Shown here in pieces: positions 60,900-64,000 of a stretch of DNA of 64,000 nt. The notes below the pieces were generated by a model. The model did not search any database. It worked only from the letters and a program-made list of their open reading frames with translations, and was not told where the DNA came from. Location: the NCBI GenBank assembly GCA_023392125.1, contig JAEVZS010000002.1:310001-374000 (forward strand), given 5' to 3'. The position numbers and the translations under genes were made by a program. Source of the DNA: Bacteroidota bacterium. Lineage in GTDB: Bacteria; Bacteroidota; Bacteroidia; Cytophagales; Cytophagaceae. Numbering within the stretch: position 1 is the first letter of the stretch; each line of letters starts with the position of its first letter.

Positions 60900-61655
60900 A
60901 TGGTAAAACGTTTAAGTATATGGCTTCTCATAGCAGCTGGCAGCTGGCTGATGACGTCCTGTGATGATCTAACAGATACAATAGTTCCTGGCCTTTCTCA
61001 GGAAGAGGTAGTTGCCGGGTTAAAAGAAGCGCTACGGGTTGGCACAGATACTTCGGTTAGTAATCTGAATCGGGAGAATGGATATTTTATGGATGCAGCG
61101 GTAAAAATTATGCTGCCCCCGGAGGTTGCAATGATTCAGCAGAACTTAAATGCACTTGGTATTTCAAGTCTCGTACAGCCATTGGTAGATGAGCTGGTAT
61201 TGCAGATCAACCGATCTGCGGAGGATGCTGCATCTGAGGCTAAACCTATTTTTGTCAATGCTATTACGGATATGACGATAGCAGATGGCTGGGCAATACT
61301 TAATGGTAGTGACACTTCTGCCACTTCTTATCTGAGGGGGGCGACTTTTGAGGAGTTGAAATCTCTGTTTAAGCCCAAAATTGAAAATTCGCTAAGCAAG
61401 CCTCTTGTCGGAAATATCTCTGCATCTTCGACCTATTCGCAGATAGTTGAGAAATATAACACTGCTGCGAATATCGCCAATCAGTTGCCGTTTGGAGATA
61501 AAAAATATACAATTGTGAATCCGTCACTCAGTGATTACACAACTGGTAAAGCCCTTAACGGACTGTTTATAAAAGTAGCCGATGAAGAAAAGGCTATTCG
61601 TACCGATCCGGTTGCCAGAGTAACTGAAATCCTGCAAAAAGTTTTTGGCCGATAG
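60900..61655 (+). CDS. DUF4197 lipoprotein
   Basis: 251 aa from the ATG at 60900; a TTG two codons upstream is unlikely. Lipobox LMTSC gives a lipidated Cys (about residue 21). The rest is a DUF4197 domain, mostly helical, with typical SQEEVVAGLKEALRVGTDTS near the start and NPSLSDYTTGKALNGLF near the end. The family is widespread, with no known function. Predicted envelope lipoprotein, monocistronic with a terminator 15 bp after the stop. Confidence 0.9.
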   Translation: MVKRLSIWLLIAAGSWLMTSCDDLTDTIVPGLSQEEVVAGLKEALRVGTDTSVSNLNRENGYFMDAAVKIMLPPEVAMIQQNLNALGISSLVQPLVDELVLQINRSAEDAASEAKPIFVNAITDMTIADGWAILNGSDTSATSYLRGATFEELKSLFKPKIENSLSKPLVGNISASSTYSQIVEKYNTAANIANQLPFGDKKYTIVNPSLSDYTTGKALNGLFIKVADEEKAIRTDPVARVTEILQKVFGR

Positions 61656-61669
61656 GCCGCTGACATAAG

Positions 61670-61700
61670 AATACCTGGGGAAACTCAGGTATTTTTGTTT
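61670..61700 (+). terminator. Terminator of the DUF4197 gene
   Basis: Stem AATACCTG / CAGGTATT with an 8-nt loop and the tail TTTGTTTT. Confidence 0.85.
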
Positions 61701-61715
61701 TAACTCCGTTCTATC

Positions 61716-62237
61716 ATGATCATTTTTTCGGCAGCAATCAGAAAGTTTGAACAAAAAGGAGAAAAGACGGGCTGGACGTACATTGATGTATCGTCAGACC
61801 TGGCAGAGGAATTAAATCCCGGAGTAAAAAAATCCTATCGGGTAAAAGGGCTTCTGAATGGCCTGCCCTATTCGGGACTTAGTCTTACTCCTATGGGAAA
61901 AGGACATTTTATTCTGGCTCTTAATGCGGAGCTTCGCAAAAGAATCCGAAAGCCTGTGGGTGCAGAGATACATGTGCAAATGGAAGTAGATACCATGGAG
62001 AAACAGTTGTCTTCTGATATGCTTGAATGTCTTGAGGACGCTCCTGAAGCAAAAGATTTTTTTAATAGTCTGACCCGGGGTCATCAGAATTATTTCTCAA
62101 ACTGGATTGAGTCAGCCAAAACAGAGGAAACCAGAGCCAGGCGGATTGTAATGGCTGTTCAGGGTTTATCTATGCGGCTGGATTATTCGCAAACAATACG
62201 ATATTTTAAGGACAGAAAACAGCAAAACGAATCGTAA
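61716..62237 (+). CDS. YdeI/OmpD-associated, DUF1905-containing protein
   Basis: 173 aa. The N-terminal half (about 3-95; KTGWTYIDVSSDLAEEL, GKGHFILALNAELRKRIRKPVG) is a DUF1905 beta-barrel-like domain. The C-terminal half (about 110-165; FFNSLTRGHQNYFSNWIESA) is the 'bacteriocin-protection/OmpD-associated' YdeI helical domain. The function is not established. No signal peptide. It is 8 bp upstream of adenine deaminase and probably shares its transcript. Confidence 0.9.
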   Translation: MIIFSAAIRKFEQKGEKTGWTYIDVSSDLAEELNPGVKKSYRVKGLLNGLPYSGLSLTPMGKGHFILALNAELRKRIRKPVGAEIHVQMEVDTMEKQLSSDMLECLEDAPEAKDFFNSLTRGHQNYFSNWIESAKTEETRARRIVMAVQGLSMRLDYSQTIRYFKDRKQQNES

Positions 62238-62245
62238 TCAGATAT

Positions 62246-63865
62246 ATGGCAGATTTTTCAATTACCGGCAATATTGTAGACATTGAGGCTAAACGTATTT
62301 ATAAAGGGAAAATAACGGTTAAGGGGCAGCGTATTCTGACCATAGAGGAGGTTGATGAAGCTGATAATTGTTATATTATTCCAGGCTTTATTGATGCACA
62401 TGTTCATATAGAAAGCTCAATGCTGGTTCCTTCGGAGTTTGCCAGAATTGCGGTAACACATGGCACGGTTGCTACAGTTTCCGATCCTCATGAAATAGCA
62501 AATGTGCTGGGTGTGGAGGGAGTGGAATATATGATCGATAACGGTCGTCAGGTGCCATTAAAATTTTACTTTGGAGCTCCGTCATGCGTTCCGGCAACTA
62601 TTTATGAAACAGCAGGAGCAGAAATAAGCACCGGAGATATCGAATACCTTCTGAGCAAGCCGGAAATCAGGTATCTGGCAGAAATGATGAACTGGCCGGG
62701 AGTATTAAATAATGATGTCGTTGTATACGAAAAAATAGCAGTTGCCAAACGCTTCGGCAAAAGAATAGACGGACATGCTCCCGGATTAAGAGGAAAAGAT
62801 GCGTATAGATATGCCTCTGCGGGGATTACTTCAGATCATGAGTGTGTAGAAAAAAGCGAAGCGCTGGATAAAATAGCGGCTGGTATGAAAATACTGATCC
62901 GGGAAGGTAGTGCTGCCAAAAACTTTGATGCGCTCATAGATTTGCTGGATGATTATGAAGACGATATAATGTTTTGCTCCGATGATAAGCATCCCGATAG
63001 TCTGATGGAGGGGCATATTAACCAGCTGGTGAAACGGGCACTCCAAAAAGGGATTGATCTTTTTAAAGTGCTGAAGGCTGCCTGCTTAAATCCGGTCCGC
63101 CATTATGGACTTGAGGTGGGCTTGTTGCGGTCCGGGGACTACGCTGATTTTCTGATTATCGATGATCCGGACAAGTTTACAATAAAGAGAACATACATAA
63201 ATGGACAGCTAGTTGCGGAGAACCAGAAGACATACATTGAGACGGTGCCTGTCAGAACTGTTAACAGATTTCATACATCTTTCAAGAAAGCGGCAGACTT
63301 TAATTACATGCCGGCAAAAACATCCATTCAGGTCATAAAAGCGTTGGATGGCCAGATTGTAACTGAAGCACTTTCCGTAGATATATCCCTGAAGCATGCC
63401 GGAAATCTTATTGATATTGACGAAGACATTCTGAAAATTTCAGTTGTAAACCGGTATAATGAGGCCAAGCCGGCCATTGGGTTTATAAACGGGTTCGGAC
63501 TAAAGAAAGGGGCAATTGCCGCTTCTGTGGCTCATGATTCTCATAATATTGTAGTAGTCGGGACTAATGATGAGGATATTTGTATGGCTGTAAACGAAAT
63601 TATTCGCAGTAAAGGCGGCATTGCCGTTGCAAATGGTGCTGATATAGAGTTGTTGCCACTGGAGGTTGCCGGGCTTATGTCTGTGAATTCCGGAGAGCTT
63701 GTTGCCAGACGTTATTCAGAGCTGGATGAATATGCCAGAAAGCTTGGAAGCGGACTCTCCTCCCCTTTTATGACTCTTTCCTTTATGGCGCTGCTGGTAA
63801 TTCCAAGTTTGAAAATGAGCGATAAAGGGCTTTTTGATGCTCAGCATTTTCAATTTGTCGACTGA
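62246..63865 (+). CDS. ade: Adenine deaminase
   Basis: 539 aa amidohydrolase converting adenine to hypoxanthine and ammonia in purine salvage, usually Mn- or Fe-dependent. Metal-site motifs are FIDAHVHIESS (about 51-61), SDPHEIANV, the HGHA-equivalent DGHAPG near 176, and SDDKHPDSLMEGH near 250. The C-terminal AdeC domain includes SVAHDSHNIVVVGTN and GIAVANG. Length is typical of Bacteroidota AdeC. It is second in a pair with the YdeI-like gene. Confidence 0.94.
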   Translation: MADFSITGNIVDIEAKRIYKGKITVKGQRILTIEEVDEADNCYIIPGFIDAHVHIESSMLVPSEFARIAVTHGTVATVSDPHEIANVLGVEGVEYMIDNGRQVPLKFYFGAPSCVPATIYETAGAEISTGDIEYLLSKPEIRYLAEMMNWPGVLNNDVVVYEKIAVAKRFGKRIDGHAPGLRGKDAYRYASAGITSDHECVEKSEALDKIAAGMKILIREGSAAKNFDALIDLLDDYEDDIMFCSDDKHPDSLMEGHINQLVKRALQKGIDLFKVLKAACLNPVRHYGLEVGLLRSGDYADFLIIDDPDKFTIKRTYINGQLVAENQKTYIETVPVRTVNRFHTSFKKAADFNYMPAKTSIQVIKALDGQIVTEALSVDISLKHAGNLIDIDEDILKISVVNRYNEAKPAIGFINGFGLKKGAIAASVAHDSHNIVVVGTNDEDICMAVNEIIRSKGGIAVANGADIELLPLEVAGLMSVNSGELVARRYSELDEYARKLGSGLSSPFMTLSFMALLVIPSLKMSDKGLFDAQHFQFVD

Positions 63866-63896
63866 ATCAAATCAGCTAAAGAAATGACATAAAAAA

Positions 63897-63922
63897 AGAG
63901 ACTGTTTGAATAAACAGTCTCT
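63897..63922. terminator. Terminator between adenine deaminase and the right-edge gene
   Basis: A perfect 11-bp stem AGAGACTGTTT / AAACAGTCTCT with a 4-nt loop. An A-run on the left gives a T-run for the minus-strand gene at the right edge. Confidence 0.85.
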
Positions 63923-63944
63923 CTCTTCTAACCGATGTACAAAA

Positions 63945-64000
63945 TTATTTCTGGAGAACAAACTCGCTGTTCCCGATTTTCTTTGCGTCAGACCAGACCT
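63945..64000 (-). CDS. C-terminal end of an unidentified minus-strand gene (partial)
   Basis: One minus-strand frame is open from the window edge to a TAA at 63947-63945 and reads VWSDAKKIGNSEFVLQK, 22 bp before a terminator oriented for this strand. Only 17 residues are visible, so no family can be named. The alternative frames either stop at once or look unlike protein. Confidence 0.45.
   Translation of the reverse strand, partial: VWSDAKKIGNSEFVLQK

Overview
The window is a chromosomal segment of a Bacteroidota bacterium. Evidence: promoters of the TTTG...TAnnTTTG type (clearest before the tRNA and at 31372), genes with little or no Shine-Dalgarno sequence, two proteins with C-terminal type IX secretion (T9SS) sorting domains, an ECF sigma/FecR pair with an STN-domain protein, and families largely confined to the phylum (DUF4494, DUF4159, GIN-domain DUF2807, DUF4465). 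The mix (PrkA/YeaH/SpoVR, class II photolyase, RND pump, few polysaccharide genes) would fit a free-living Cytophagales- or Sphingobacteriales-like organism, but the genus cannot be fixed from the sequence. No prophage, transposon, CRISPR array or rRNA is visible. Coding density is high and codon use looks uniform, so this reads as core chromosome with a few accessory islands.

Layout. 1-5.5 kb: end of a membrane protein gene, a glutathione peroxidase, then PIG-L deacetylase / 40-aa membrane peptide / sodium:solute symporter, which overlap or abut. 5.6-11 kb: a T9SS ELWxxDGT/PA14 surface protein, a dGTPase and a conserved hypothetical. 11.4-16.2 kb: the prkA-yeaH-spoVR stress operon. 16.3-21.4 kb: a PAS-LuxR regulator divergent from a candidate small RNA, then a dnaE2-like/dinB translesion pair. 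21.7-32 kb: NlpE/META lipoprotein, sugar epimerase plus glycosyltransferase, rsmE-DUF4159, fatty-acid desaturase, orphan ABC ATPase, small secreted protein, POT peptide transporter, pseudouridine synthase. 32-41.4 kb: class II photolyase with an OmpA/PD40/SPOR protein, a second candidate small RNA, and a TPR-sigma-FecR-STN/repeat-GIN cluster. 41.4-47.3 kb: gyrA, tRNA-Thr, and a tight WalJ-like/DUF1287/YnfA/murI cluster. 47.6-49.8 kb: a T9SS-secreted DUF4465 protein behind a cobalamin riboswitch, and a second PAS protein. 50-58 kb: a tolC-RND-MFP efflux operon, an MscS channel and a secreted GH5 glycosidase. 58-64 kb: DUF4494, DEAD-box helicase, SRPBCC protein, DUF4197 lipoprotein, YdeI-like protein, adenine deaminase, and the last 18 codons of a minus-strand gene.

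Most worth a second look: (1) a PAS-LuxR gene whose upstream region holds an 18-bp dyad about 45 bp before the predicted start of a roughly 70-nt RNA with its own terminator; (2) a second orphan structured RNA at 35.69-35.83 kb; (3) a sigma/FecR system whose STN-bearing partner is not a TonB-dependent transporter but carries 13 near-perfect 16-residue repeats and a barrel-like end; (4) a lone DUF4465 secreted protein under a textbook cobalamin riboswitch; (5) a 40-residue membrane peptide wedged between a deacetylase and its symporter.
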